Of a stretch of DNA of 64,000 bases, positions 41,407 through 48,760 are shown one piece after another. The notes under the pieces were generated by a model. That model was not told the DNA's origin. It searched no databases and was given only the letters and a program-made list of their open reading frames with translations. Origin of the DNA: Kitasatospora sp. NBC_01246 (GTDB lineage: Bacteria; Actinomycetota; Actinomycetes; Streptomycetales; Streptomycetaceae); contig NZ_CP108484.1 of the NCBI RefSeq assembly GCF_036226505.1, forward strand, positions 4,526,001 to 4,590,000. Reading direction: 5' to 3'. A program made the position numbers and the translations under genes. Position 1 is the stretch's first letter. Each line of letters begins with the position of its first letter.

Positions 41407-41457
41407 GCGCGTTCCCGGCCTCCTCGCGGCCCCTTCGCGGCGCCTTCGTGTTTCGGC

Positions 41458-42282
41458 TCAGTGGCCGAGCAGCCGCTCCAGCACCGCCGCGACGCCGTCC
41501 AGCTCATTGCTCACCGTGTGCAGCGGCACCGCCGCCAGCACCTGCGGGTGCGCGTTGGCCACGGCGTACGCGGTACCGGCCCAGGCCAGCATCTCCAGGT
41601 CGTTCGGCATGTCGCCGAAGGCCACCACCTCGCTCCGGTCGATCCCGCGCCCGGCGCACCAGCGGGCCAGCGTGCTCGCCTTGGTGACGCCGGGCGCGCT
41701 GATCTCCAGCAGCGGGATCGGCGCGGACCGGGTGATCTCGGCGAGGTGCCCGGCCGCCTCGCGGGCCACCGAGAGCAGCTTGTCGGGGTCGAGGTCCGGG
41801 TGCTTCGCCAGCAGCTTGAACAGGCCCGTGACCGGCCCCCCGGCGCCGAGCAGCTCCTCGGCCGGGCCGATCGGGTGGTTCTCGTCCTGGCCCCACATCC
41901 GCACCTCGTAGCCGGGCTCGCGGGCGAACCCGGCCGGGTACTCGAAGGCGAAGGCGGTACCGGGCAGCTTCGCCCGCAGCGCCGTCACCACCGCCAGCGC
42001 GGCCTCCGCGCCGAGCGGGAAAGACTCCAGCAGCTCGCCGCGCCGCACGTCGACCACCGCGCCGCCGTTGGAGCAGATCGCCACGCCGTGGCCGCCGATG
42101 TGGCTGCTGACCTGCTGCATCCAGCGCGGCGGCCGACCGGTCACGAAGACCACCTGGACCCCGGCCGCCTCGGCGGCGGCCAGCGCGGCGGCGGTCCGCT
42201 CGGAGACGGTGCCGCCGGCGCACAGCAGCGTGCCGTCCAGGTCGGTGGCGATCAGGCGGGGGGCGGTGCGGGGAGTGGTCAC
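41458..42282 (-). CDS. HAD-superfamily (Cof-type) phosphatase
   Basis: A 274-residue Cof/HAD-IIB hydrolase. Motif I is ATDLDGTLL (nucleophile and acid Asp), motif II VTGRP, motif III the Lys in GVTKASTLARWC, and motif IV FGDMPNDLEML. The cap between motifs II and III is of the C2 type. Substrates in this family are sugar phosphates or nucleotide cofactors such as FMN; the actual one is not evident. The start is GTG 42282. A paralogue of similar length lies at 62325. Confidence 0.88.
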   Translation of the reverse strand: MTTPRTAPRLIATDLDGTLLCAGGTVSERTAAALAAAEAAGVQVVFVTGRPPRWMQQVSSHIGGHGVAICSNGGAVVDVRRGELLESFPLGAEAALAVVTALRAKLPGTAFAFEYPAGFAREPGYEVRMWGQDENHPIGPAEELLGAGGPVTGLFKLLAKHPDLDPDKLLSVAREAAGHLAEITRSAPIPLLEISAPGVTKASTLARWCAGRGIDRSEVVAFGDMPNDLEMLAWAGTAYAVANAHPQVLAAVPLHTVSNELDGVAAVLERLLGH

Positions 42283-42302
42283 CGCTCCATCTTCGCCTAC
42301 CG

Positions 42303-42344
42303 CCGTCGGGAGGTCACCGCCGCGACGGCGACCTCCCGACGGCA
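42303..42344 (-). terminator. Terminator after the Met/His-rich lipoprotein
   Basis: A perfect 14-bp stem (42303-42316 with 42331-42344) and a 14-base loop, 7 bases past the minus-strand stop at 42351. Confidence 0.65.
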
Positions 42345-42350
42345 GCACCC

Positions 42351-43280
42351 TTAGCCGACCCGCAGGGTCAGCGCGGCGGTGTGCAGCGTGCCGCCGGTCA
42401 TGAACTGGAGGAAGAGCCGCCAGTCCCCGCCGGCCGGCAGTTCGGCGTGGAAGGACAGCGTCGGGCCGCCGGTGCTGCCCGCCTCGGCCCGCGCCTGCGG
42501 GTGCAGGTGCGCGAAGGCCTGGTCGCCGGCGTGGAAGGCGGTCAGGTGGGCGAAGGTCTCCAGGTACGGCTGGAGGTCGGTGACCGGCCTGCCGTCCCTG
42601 GCGACGGTGACCTTCAGCTCGCCCGCCCGCCCGGCCGCCGGGGCGCCCTCGACGGTGACGGTGTACCCGTCCACGGTCGTGGTGCCGGTGGCGGCGGGCA
42701 GCGGTGCGTCGGCCGCCGCACCCTCGCCCGGGACGTCCACCGTCCGGCTGAGCACCAGGCCGGCGCCCTTTCCGGCGCCGCTGTCCGGGACGAACGAGGC
42801 GTAGACCCGCCAGGTGCCGGCGGCGGGCGCGGCCAGCGGGGCGGTCCAGGTGCCGTCGGCGGCCATCTCGGGGTGCAGGTGCTGGAACCCGGTCAGGTCG
42901 GAGCGGATCGCGTAGAAGTGCATCCGCTTGGTCTGGTCGGTCTCGTACGCGGTGACCGGGGCGCCGTCCGGGCCGGTCACGGTGAACCGGTACTCGGCGG
43001 GAGCCCCGGCCGGGAGCGTGTCGACGGCCGAGGTGAGGCGGTAGCCGTTGCGCTCGGCGGCGGGGGCCCCGGCGGCGGGGGCGGCCGTGGTGGCCGCGGC
43101 GCTCGCGGCGCCGTGGTCCATCCCGGCCATGCCGTGGCCGCCGGTCATGCCGTCGGCGCGGTCCGTGCCGCCCGTGCCGCCCGTCGCGGCGGAGCCGCAG
43201 GCGGTCAGGGCGAGGGCGAGGACGGCGGCGCCTGCGGTGAGCGCCAGGGTGCGGGTACGGGTACGGGTGCTGAGGGACAT
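42351..43280 (-). CDS. Met/His-rich lipoprotein, possible copper handling
   Basis: A 309-residue lipoprotein. The signal ends in the lipobox LTACG (about residues 24-28). Just after it lies a Met/His cluster (GMTGGHGMAGMDHG), a pattern seen in copper-binding exported proteins. The rest forms two beta-sandwich-like repeats with matching motifs (FQHLHPEMAADGTWTAPL and AFAHLHPQARAEAGSTGGP), each carrying an H-x-H pair that could bind metal. ATG 43280. A DUF6153 gene lies directly upstream in the same direction. Copper is an inference; the fold is not one I can name. Confidence 0.72.
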   Translation of the reverse strand: MSLSTRTRTRTLALTAGAAVLALALTACGSAATGGTGGTDRADGMTGGHGMAGMDHGAASAAATTAAPAAGAPAAERNGYRLTSAVDTLPAGAPAEYRFTVTGPDGAPVTAYETDQTKRMHFYAIRSDLTGFQHLHPEMAADGTWTAPLAAPAAGTWRVYASFVPDSGAGKGAGLVLSRTVDVPGEGAAADAPLPAATGTTTVDGYTVTVEGAPAAGRAGELKVTVARDGRPVTDLQPYLETFAHLTAFHAGDQAFAHLHPQARAEAGSTGGPTLSFHAELPAGGDWRLFLQFMTGGTLHTAALTLRVG

Positions 43281-43361
43281 CTGGTCGGTTCTCTTCCGGT
43301 GGGTGCGAGCAGGACGCGGCGCGCCCGGAGCCCCTGCCCGGGGTCTCCGGCGCGGGCCCGG

Positions 43362-43805
43362 TCACGTCCGTGCGACGCACACCCGGAGCAGCAGCCGGCG
43401 TCCGGCGTCGGGCGGTGCCCGCGGCCCGGTGGTCCGCCGCTCCCGCGGGGCCGAGGGCATCCGGACGGCGGGGAGCACGGCCGCGGCCCCGGCCGCGAGC
43501 GGGGCGGCCGCCGGGAGGCCGGCGCCCTCCCGGTCCCGGGCCGACACGCAGGGGACGGCCTGCGGAGCCGCGTCCGGCGCCGGCCGCCCGTCCAGCCTCG
43601 GGGCGTCCGCGGGGGCGGCGTGGTGGGTGACCGGTGCGCGGTGGCCCGCCGAGCCCGCGACCGCGACGGCCGCGGGCCGGTGGCAACTGCCCGGCGCCGT
43701 GGGCGAGCCGTGCATCAGGAAGAGTCCGGCGAGCAGCGCGCAGAGCAGCAGCGGCCGGGCCGCCGCCCGGCCGCGTCCCCCGCTGCGCTGTTCGCCCGCC
43801 GCCAC
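43362..43805 (-). CDS. DUF6153 family protein
   Basis: A 147-residue secreted or membrane protein. It has a basic start, a hydrophobic helix (LLLCALLAGLFLMHGSPTAP) with the MHG turn characteristic of DUF6153, then a His/Ala/Pro-rich region (VTHHAAPADAP) and a basic C-terminus with two Cys (one in CVSARDREG). The start is taken as GTG 43805; no clear ribosome site is visible, so the transcript may be leaderless. It lies 81 bp upstream of the Met/His-rich lipoprotein, a pairing common in Streptomyces and suggestive of metal response. Confidence 0.68.
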   Translation of the reverse strand: MAAGEQRSGGRGRAAARPLLLCALLAGLFLMHGSPTAPGSCHRPAAVAVAGSAGHRAPVTHHAAPADAPRLDGRPAPDAAPQAVPCVSARDREGAGLPAAAPLAAGAAAVLPAVRMPSAPRERRTTGPRAPPDAGRRLLLRVCVART

Positions 43806-43973
43806 GGGCGAGACAATACCCCCGGCCGGTATCCGATCGGCGTAAGCGCCCGCCGCCGCACCGTATTTCGGCCCCCGAGCCGTTCTTTCCGGCCGTTCCC
43901 GCACCGTGCCGGGTGTCCTGCTTCCTCTTCCCGGGCATGACTGATCCCGGCCACCCCGTCGGCAGGAAGAGCC

Positions 43974-44156
43974 ATGCGAACTCGCCACGCCCGAGACGAG
44001 CGCCCACCGACCACCCCGCCGGACGCCCCGCGCGAGACGCGCGACCCGGTCCTGATCGGCGACTTCATCTTCGACACCCTCGCCGAGCTGGCCCGGCGCA
44101 CCACCCCGGACGCGACCCCGCACGTCCCCACCCAGCGCACCCGCCCGCACCCGTGA
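43974..44156 (+). CDS. Small hypothetical protein (60 residues)
   Basis: A 60-residue open frame with strong G/C at third codon positions, AGGAAGAG a few bases before ATG 43974, and a terminator right after its stop (44166-44193). Its ends are Arg/Pro-rich and unstructured; the centre DPVLIGDFIFDTLAELARRT is a short amphipathic helix. It is divergent from the DUF6153 gene. No family is recognised. The composition and the terminator argue for a real gene, but the size leaves doubt. Confidence 0.5.
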   Translation: MRTRHARDERPPTTPPDAPRETRDPVLIGDFIFDTLAELARRTTPDATPHVPTQRTRPHP

Positions 44157-44165
44157 CGGCCACCG

Positions 44166-44193
44166 GCCGGCCACCGCACCCGCGGTGGCCGGC
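44166..44193. terminator. Hairpin between convergent small ORF and oxidoreductase
   Basis: A perfect 12-bp stem (44166-44177 with 44182-44193) and a 4-base loop, 10 bases after one stop and 7 before the other. Confidence 0.7.
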
Positions 44194-44199
44194 TCCGGT

Positions 44200-45087
44200 T
44201 CACCCCAGCTGGGCGAGGCCCTCGGTGGCGATCTTCTCGAAGACGGCCAGGTCGTTCTCGAAGATCGAGCCCGGCACCGGCCAGTGGATCACCAGCTCGG
44301 TGATCCCCAGCTCCCGGTAGGTGCCCGCCCAGTCCACGAACGCGTCCAGCGAGGCGAGCGGCTTCTCCGCCGTCGAGCCCTGGAGCAGCACCTTCTCCAG
44401 CTCCGCCGCGTCCCGGCCGCGCGCCTCGCAGGCGGCGGTCAGCTTCGCGATCTGCGCGGCGATCACGGCGGGCGCCTGCGCCACCGGCACGTCCGCCGGC
44501 CCCTTCGGATCCCCGTACGTCACCCAGCCCTGCCCGTGCTCCGCCGCCAGCCGCAGCCCGCGCGGTCCGGTCGCGGCGACGTAGAACGGCACCCGCGGCC
44601 GCTGCACGCAGCCGGGGATGTTCCGTGCCTCGACCGCGGAGTAGTACGTGCCCTCGCGGGTCGTGGCGTCCTCGCGCAGCAGCTCGTCCAGCAGCGGCAG
44701 GAACTCCCCGAACCGGTCCGCCCGCTCCTTCGGCGACCAGGCCTCCTGGCCCATCGCCGTCGCGTCGAACCCCGTCCCGCCGGCCCCGATCCCGAGGGTG
44801 AGGCGCCCGCCGGACACGTCGTCCAGCGACACGATCTCCTTCGCCAGCGTGACCGGGTGCCGGAAGTTGGGCGAGGTCACCAGCGTGCCCAGCCGCAGGC
44901 GTTCGGTCGCCGTCGCGGCCGCCGTCAGCGTCGGCACCGCCCCGAACCACGGCTCGTCCCGGAACGACCGCCAGGACAGGTGGTCGTAGGTGTAGGCGGC
45001 ATGGAACCCGAGGTCCTCGGCCCGCCGCCAGATCTTCTGCCCCTCGCTCCACCGGTGGATGGGGAGGATCACCGTGCTCAGTCGCAT
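44200..45087 (-). CDS. LLM class flavin/F420-dependent oxidoreductase
   Basis: A 295-residue luciferase-like monooxygenase-fold enzyme. Landmarks are the N-terminal strand LSTVILPIHRW, GFHAAYTYDHLSWRSF, RLRLGTLVTSPNFRHPVTLA, the cofactor-binding DDVSGGRLTLGIGAGGTGFD, and PFYVAATGPRGLRLAAEHGQ. The family uses FMN or coenzyme F420; the sequence alone does not decide. ATG 45087 is chosen over an upstream start at 45129 that only adds Arg-rich residues. No neighbour hints at the substrate. Confidence 0.85.
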   Translation of the reverse strand: MRLSTVILPIHRWSEGQKIWRRAEDLGFHAAYTYDHLSWRSFRDEPWFGAVPTLTAAATATERLRLGTLVTSPNFRHPVTLAKEIVSLDDVSGGRLTLGIGAGGTGFDATAMGQEAWSPKERADRFGEFLPLLDELLREDATTREGTYYSAVEARNIPGCVQRPRVPFYVAATGPRGLRLAAEHGQGWVTYGDPKGPADVPVAQAPAVIAAQIAKLTAACEARGRDAAELEKVLLQGSTAEKPLASLDAFVDWAGTYRELGITELVIHWPVPGSIFENDLAVFEKIATEGLAQLG

Positions 45088-45152
45088 ACGGGCGACCCTA
45101 CGCGCAGGGCCGATCGCCAGCAGCCTCACACACTATGTACTACAGTTTTCCC

Positions 45153-45434
45153 ATGACTACACCGCGTCCCGGCAAGACACGAGTCACCAGCGTTTCCCTG
45201 CGCGCTGAGACGCTGGAAGCCATTCGCGTCCGCGCCGGCAAGCAGGGCATCTCCTCCTACATCGAGGAGGCCGTGCAACGCCAGCTCCAACGCGAAGCCA
45301 TCGACGAGTGCATCGAGGCCGCCGAAGCCGATCACGGGCCGGTGGATCCGGCGGAGGTCACGGCCAAGGCCGAGCGCGTCCGCGCGCACCATGCCGCTCA
45401 TCGCGCAGACTCCGCCCCGGCGAACGCCGCGTGA
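45153..45434 (+). CDS. Ribbon-helix-helix antitoxin
   Basis: A 93-residue protein with a CopG/VapB-like ribbon-helix-helix: the strand TRVTSVSLRAETLEAIRVRA and the helix ISSYIEEAVQRQLQREAID. The C-terminal half is acidic then charged and should bind the toxin. No ribosome site precedes ATG 45153, while TACAGT at 45141-45146 is placed as the -10 of a leaderless transcript. The stop overlaps the toxin start by four bases, the typical order of a type II toxin-antitoxin operon. Confidence 0.82.
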   Translation: MTTPRPGKTRVTSVSLRAETLEAIRVRAGKQGISSYIEEAVQRQLQREAIDECIEAAEADHGPVDPAEVTAKAERVRAHHAAHRADSAPANAA

Positions 45435-45823
45435 GCGGCACGCTTGTTCTCGACAGCGAGGCTCTCTCCAAGCTGTCCCGGCGGCACCGCGACATGACTG
45501 TGTGGCTGGACGTCGCCCGCACGCTGGATCTTCTGGTGGTGACGAGTGCGGCCACTCTGGTGGAGGCGCGTGACCCCGAGGTGCCGCAGACGGCGTTCGA
45601 CCACGCGGTCTCCCTCGCCAAAGTGCGGCCAGTCACCGAGGAGATCGCACGTGGGGCGAGCAGGTTGCTGGCAGCCGAGGGACTTCCCGGCCACAAGTAC
45701 GCCATCGACGCGATGCTCGCAGCCACCGCGCACGCGGAACACGGCGACGTGACCGTGGTAACCGGCGATGTCGATGATCTGCGCCGCCTGTGTCACCGCC
45801 GCGTCGCAGTCGAACCGATCTGA
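45431..45823 (+). CDS. PIN-domain toxin (VapC-like)
   Basis: A 130-residue PIN-domain protein, presumably an RNase held in check by the antitoxin upstream. The acidic metal-binding residues are in place: Asp in TLVLDSEALSKL, Glu in AATLVEARD, Asp in KYAIDAMLAATA and Asp in VTGDVDDLRRL. GTG 45431 overlaps the antitoxin stop (GTGA). Length is typical of VapC. The RNA target is unknown. Confidence 0.85.
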   Translation: MSGTLVLDSEALSKLSRRHRDMTVWLDVARTLDLLVVTSAATLVEARDPEVPQTAFDHAVSLAKVRPVTEEIARGASRLLAAEGLPGHKYAIDAMLAATAHAEHGDVTVVTGDVDDLRRLCHRRVAVEPI

Positions 45824-45954
45824 CCCACCCGGCACGGTGGCGCCGGCCCTGTGGCGCGTTCTCGCAGGCTCCCCGGAGTAGTCCGTGGGAGGGGCTAGTC
45901 TTTCCGCCGCACGCCTCACAATCTGATCATGCGTCAAACGGGGGTTCTTTCGGC

Positions 45955-46542
45955 ATGCCCATTTTCCGGAGAGTATGCGGCGTCGGCCTGGTCGCGGTCG
46001 CCGCGCTGGGGCTCACGGCCTGCGGGCCCGACAACGCGTCGGACCAGGCGGGCGGCGGCCCGGTGGCCACCTCGCCCGCCGTCGCGCCCGCCACCTCGTC
46101 CGCCGCCGCGCCGACGGGTGCCGCGCCGACGGGCGGCAAGAGCGCCAAGCCGTCGGCCGGTGCGAGTGACGAGCCGGAGGGGTTCTGCGACGCCGCGCCG
46201 CTGCCCGCCGGGCAGAAGTGGGTCTACCCGGTCAAGGGGACCACCACGACCACGCTGGTCTACAAGGACACCAAGACCGCGTGCGGGGTCAACGACGTGG
46301 TCTTCGAGCCGGTCGGTGCCGAGAAGAGCGCGCCGTTCGCGCCCGCCGCCAAGGGCCACCTGAACTCGGTCCTGGCCCCGTCCAAGGACGTCAACGTCGC
46401 CGATCTGGTGAAGCACATCGGTGAGTGCCTCACCGATCCCACCAGCACCAAGGGCTTCTACCCGTGCTCCGCCGGGGACTACAAGGTCGCGATCGACTCC
46501 GCCGGCAAGGTCGTCGAGCTGACCGAGCGCGCCCACTCCTGA
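45955..46542 (+). CDS. Lipoprotein of unknown function
   Basis: A 195-residue lipoprotein. The signal (GVGLVAVAALGLTACG) ends in the lipobox LTAC. An Ala/Pro/Ser-rich spacer (about 25-70) leads to a small domain with four cysteines (FCDAAPLP, TACGVNDVVF, IGECLTDP, YPCSAGDYKV) that could make two disulfides. ATG 45955 is the only start giving a proper signal peptide. No family is recognised. Confidence 0.72.
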   Translation: MPIFRRVCGVGLVAVAALGLTACGPDNASDQAGGGPVATSPAVAPATSSAAAPTGAAPTGGKSAKPSAGASDEPEGFCDAAPLPAGQKWVYPVKGTTTTTLVYKDTKTACGVNDVVFEPVGAEKSAPFAPAAKGHLNSVLAPSKDVNVADLVKHIGECLTDPTSTKGFYPCSAGDYKVAIDSAGKVVELTERAHS

Positions 46543-46556
46543 TCCGTCCCGCCGAT

Positions 46557-46590
46557 CGGCCCGCCCGGTGGTCTCCCACCGGGCGGGCCG
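46557..46590 (+). terminator. Terminator after the 45955 lipoprotein
   Basis: A perfect 15-bp stem (46557-46571 with 46576-46590) and a 4-base loop, 15 bases after the stop. Confidence 0.8.
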
Positions 46591-46675
46591 ACGCGGTCTC
46601 CGGGTGCCGATTGCGGTTCGGTCACGGGATGTCCGATTGATTGATCATTGGGTGGGAGTGCGGTGATTGATTTTG

Positions 46676-46705
46676 TTGGCACACCTCCCGGGCGGCTCTC
46701 ATAAT
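46676..46705 (+). promoter_or_regulatory. Promoter of the four-gene membrane-protein array
   Basis: TTGGCA (46676-46681) and CATAAT (46700-46705) are 18 bp apart, each one base off the vegetative consensus. The region just upstream (46634-46673) is AT-rich and repeats GATTGAT three times, a possible regulator site. The start site would be near 46712, giving a leader of about 90 bases. Confidence 0.65.
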
Positions 46706-46800
46706 TCCTGGTGATACGCGTGACGGTCGGCCTGGAGAGCCACGGGGGGTGGCCCGCGAGGGGCCCGTGCGCGACATTCCACATTCCCCGGGGGAGCTCC

Positions 46801-47718
46801 TTGTCCGCGCCCGAAAACGTGCCGTCCGCCGCCGAACCGGCGAACGGTGCGTCGTCCGAAACCCCTGCCGATCCCGCGGCCGAAGCCGCTGCCGTACCCG
46901 CGCCCGTACCCGCCGCTGATCCCGTGGCCGCCGCGCCGGTGGCCGCCTCCGGGCGGAAGCTGCCGCGCGCCGTCGGCGTGGCCCTGGCCACCGCCGGGCT
47001 GCTCGCCGTGACGGCGACCAGCGCCGCCGTCACCGTGGCCGTCGGGAAGCCCGACGACCGGCCGGCCGTCGTGGCCGCCCCGGCCAAGGCCGCGCCGACC
47101 GCGACCGCCGGCGCGAGTGCGAGCACCACCGCGTCGGCCTCGCCCACGGCGGTGCCGACCACCGCCGCGCCGACCACCGTCGCACCCGTCCCCCGGCCGG
47201 TGAGCACCCTCAAGGGCACCGTCAGCGGGGGCCGGCACGAAGGCGACCTGCGGTACTTCCTGCTCCCGATCCCCGACGCCGGCGAGTCCTACGGGCCGCC
47301 GGACGGGATGAAGCTGACCGACGACGAGGTGGCCGACCTCTTCGACAACCAGGACGGCATCATGCGCATCCTGGGCTCCTACGGGTACAAGGAGGCCGCC
47401 GCCCGGACGTACCGCACGGCGGACGGCAAGGCCGAGGTGACGGTCACCCTGATGCGCTTCGGTTCGACCGCGATGGCGAGCGAGTTCGTCCAGGGCTACA
47501 CGATGAAGCTGGACCCGATCGCGATCGACGGCGATCCCGCCGCCCACGGCTACGTCCGCAAGCCCAAGCAGCAGGCGTACACCGGCTCGATGACCGGCAT
47601 CTCCAGCCAGGGCGACGTCCAGTACACGCTCGACGTCGAGGTGAAGGGGACCCCGGACAAGGCGCTGCTGAGCGAGCTGATGAAGCGCCAGCGCGAGCGG
47701 CTCTCCTCCGGCGGCTGA
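46801..47718 (+). CDS. Single-pass membrane protein, array member 1
   Basis: A 305-residue protein of an unrecognised family, first of four tandem paralogues. It has an Ala/Pro-rich cytosolic part, one membrane helix (about 55-82), a Thr/Ala/Pro-rich linker and an extracytoplasmic domain that opens with DLRYFLLPIP (149-158) and contains TLMRFGSTAMASEFVQGYTM. The start is TTG 46801, with GGGGGAGC just upstream; longer in-frame starts lack a ribosome site. The shared motif DLRxLLLPxP and a later RFGS-like strand define the family. Export and surface location are inferred. Confidence 0.75.
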   Translation: MSAPENVPSAAEPANGASSETPADPAAEAAAVPAPVPAADPVAAAPVAASGRKLPRAVGVALATAGLLAVTATSAAVTVAVGKPDDRPAVVAAPAKAAPTATAGASASTTASASPTAVPTTAAPTTVAPVPRPVSTLKGTVSGGRHEGDLRYFLLPIPDAGESYGPPDGMKLTDDEVADLFDNQDGIMRILGSYGYKEAAARTYRTADGKAEVTVTLMRFGSTAMASEFVQGYTMKLDPIAIDGDPAAHGYVRKPKQQAYTGSMTGISSQGDVQYTLDVEVKGTPDKALLSELMKRQRERLSSGG

Positions 47719-47770
47719 ACCGCTCCGCCGCCCACGCCCGACGTCACCTTTCCCCTCCTGGAGCCACTCC

Positions 47771-48643
47771 GTGACCACCCGTCCCGTGGAGCCGTCGCCC
47801 GCCGACGGCCCCGCGCCCGAGGCGCCCGCCGAACCGGCCGCCCCCGCCGCACCGCCCGCCGAACCGGTCGCCCCCGCTGACGGACCCGCGCCCGACGCGC
47901 CGCCCGCCGTGGTCTTCGCCGACGGGTTCGCGCCCACCGCCGCCGTCCTGCCGCCGAACCGCCCGCGTCGGCCCCGGCCGGTGCTGCTGCTGACCTGCGG
48001 ACTGCTGCTGGGCACCCTGCTCGGCGGCGCCGTCGGCTACGCCGTGCAGGCGAACCGTCCGCCGACCCCGTTGCCGCCGATCCAGGTCGCCCGGCCGTCC
48101 TACCCGGCCGAGGTGGTGGACCCGGCGGCCGTCGCCGCGGCGGCGCCCAGGCCGCCGGCCGTCGACGGCGACCTGCGGAAGCTGCTGGTGACGGCGCCGG
48201 CCGGCAGCACGGCCTGGGCCGACTTCCCCGACACGCCCAGCTGGATCACCATCGGCGAGCTCGCCGAGCACACCGGCCGGTCGGCGGAGGTCTTCCGCGC
48301 CCTGAACGTCGCGGAGTTCCGCCGCGCCGTCGAGGTGGACTGGAAGAAGGACGACCTGAAGGTCCGGGTCTCGCTGATCCAGTACGGCCCCGACCACGCC
48401 GCCTCGGCGAAGTACGCCGCCGCCGCCTACCGGCTCCAGCCGTTCGCGGACGACGCCAACGGCGGCTTCCACGTCGACAGCGAGCCCTCGCACTGGGCGG
48501 AGTCCACCGAGCAGTACTACCTGGGCACCGCGCTGGCGCAACGCGGCACGCTGGTGATGAAGGTCGAGGCCTTCGGCACGCGGCCGGTGAACCCCGATGT
48601 CGTGAAGGACATCGCCAAGCAGCAGTGGGAGCGGCTGGTATGA
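47771..48643 (+). CDS. Single-pass membrane protein, array member 2
   Basis: A 290-residue paralogue with a Pro/Ala-rich cytosolic N-terminus, a membrane helix (about 70-93, LLLTCGLLLGTLLGGAVGYA) and an external domain starting DLRKLLVTAP (134-143), with VSLIQYGPDHAASAKYAAAA in the place of the RFGS strand. GTG 47771 follows TGGAG. Its 3' end, from codon NPDVVKDIAKQQ on, is duplicated downstream by an 86-bp tandem repeat (48589-48760). Confidence 0.75.
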   Translation: MTTRPVEPSPADGPAPEAPAEPAAPAAPPAEPVAPADGPAPDAPPAVVFADGFAPTAAVLPPNRPRRPRPVLLLTCGLLLGTLLGGAVGYAVQANRPPTPLPPIQVARPSYPAEVVDPAAVAAAAPRPPAVDGDLRKLLVTAPAGSTAWADFPDTPSWITIGELAEHTGRSAEVFRALNVAEFRRAVEVDWKKDDLKVRVSLIQYGPDHAASAKYAAAAYRLQPFADDANGGFHVDSEPSHWAESTEQYYLGTALAQRGTLVMKVEAFGTRPVNPDVVKDIAKQQWERLV

Positions 48644-48760
48644 GCGACAGCACCGTGACCGTGACAGAGGCCGCGAACCCCGATGTCGTGAAGGACATCG
48701 CCAAGCAGCAGTGGGAGCGGCTGGTATGAGCGACAGCACCGTGACCGTGACCGAGGCCGC
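48589..48760. repeat. 86-bp tandem duplication spanning a gene junction
   Basis: Positions 48589-48674 and 48675-48760 differ at one base. Each copy contains the last 17 codons of array member 2, its stop, the overlapping ATG of the next gene and the first ~11 codons of that gene. A further 8 bases of a third copy follow. Confidence 0.95.
48640..48729 (+). CDS. 29-codon chimeric mini-ORF made by the duplication
   Basis: ATG 48640 to TGA 48729 reads the N-terminus of array member 3 (MSDSTVTVTEAANP) joined to the C-terminus of array member 2 (DVVKDIAKQQWERLV). It keeps the same upstream GGGAG as the real start at 48726, and both of its ends overlap neighbouring genes by four bases (ATGA). It is a by-product of the 86-bp tandem duplication; whether it is translated, or only passes ribosomes on to 48726, is not known. 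Confidence 0.45.
   Translation: MSDSTVTVTEAANPDVVKDIAKQQWERLV

Noticed and set aside
41458..44007. An 849-codon frame on the minus strand joining the HAD gene to upstream sequence
   Set aside because: Only the last 274 codons encode the HAD protein; the rest runs opposite to or out of frame with the lipoprotein and DUF6153 genes.
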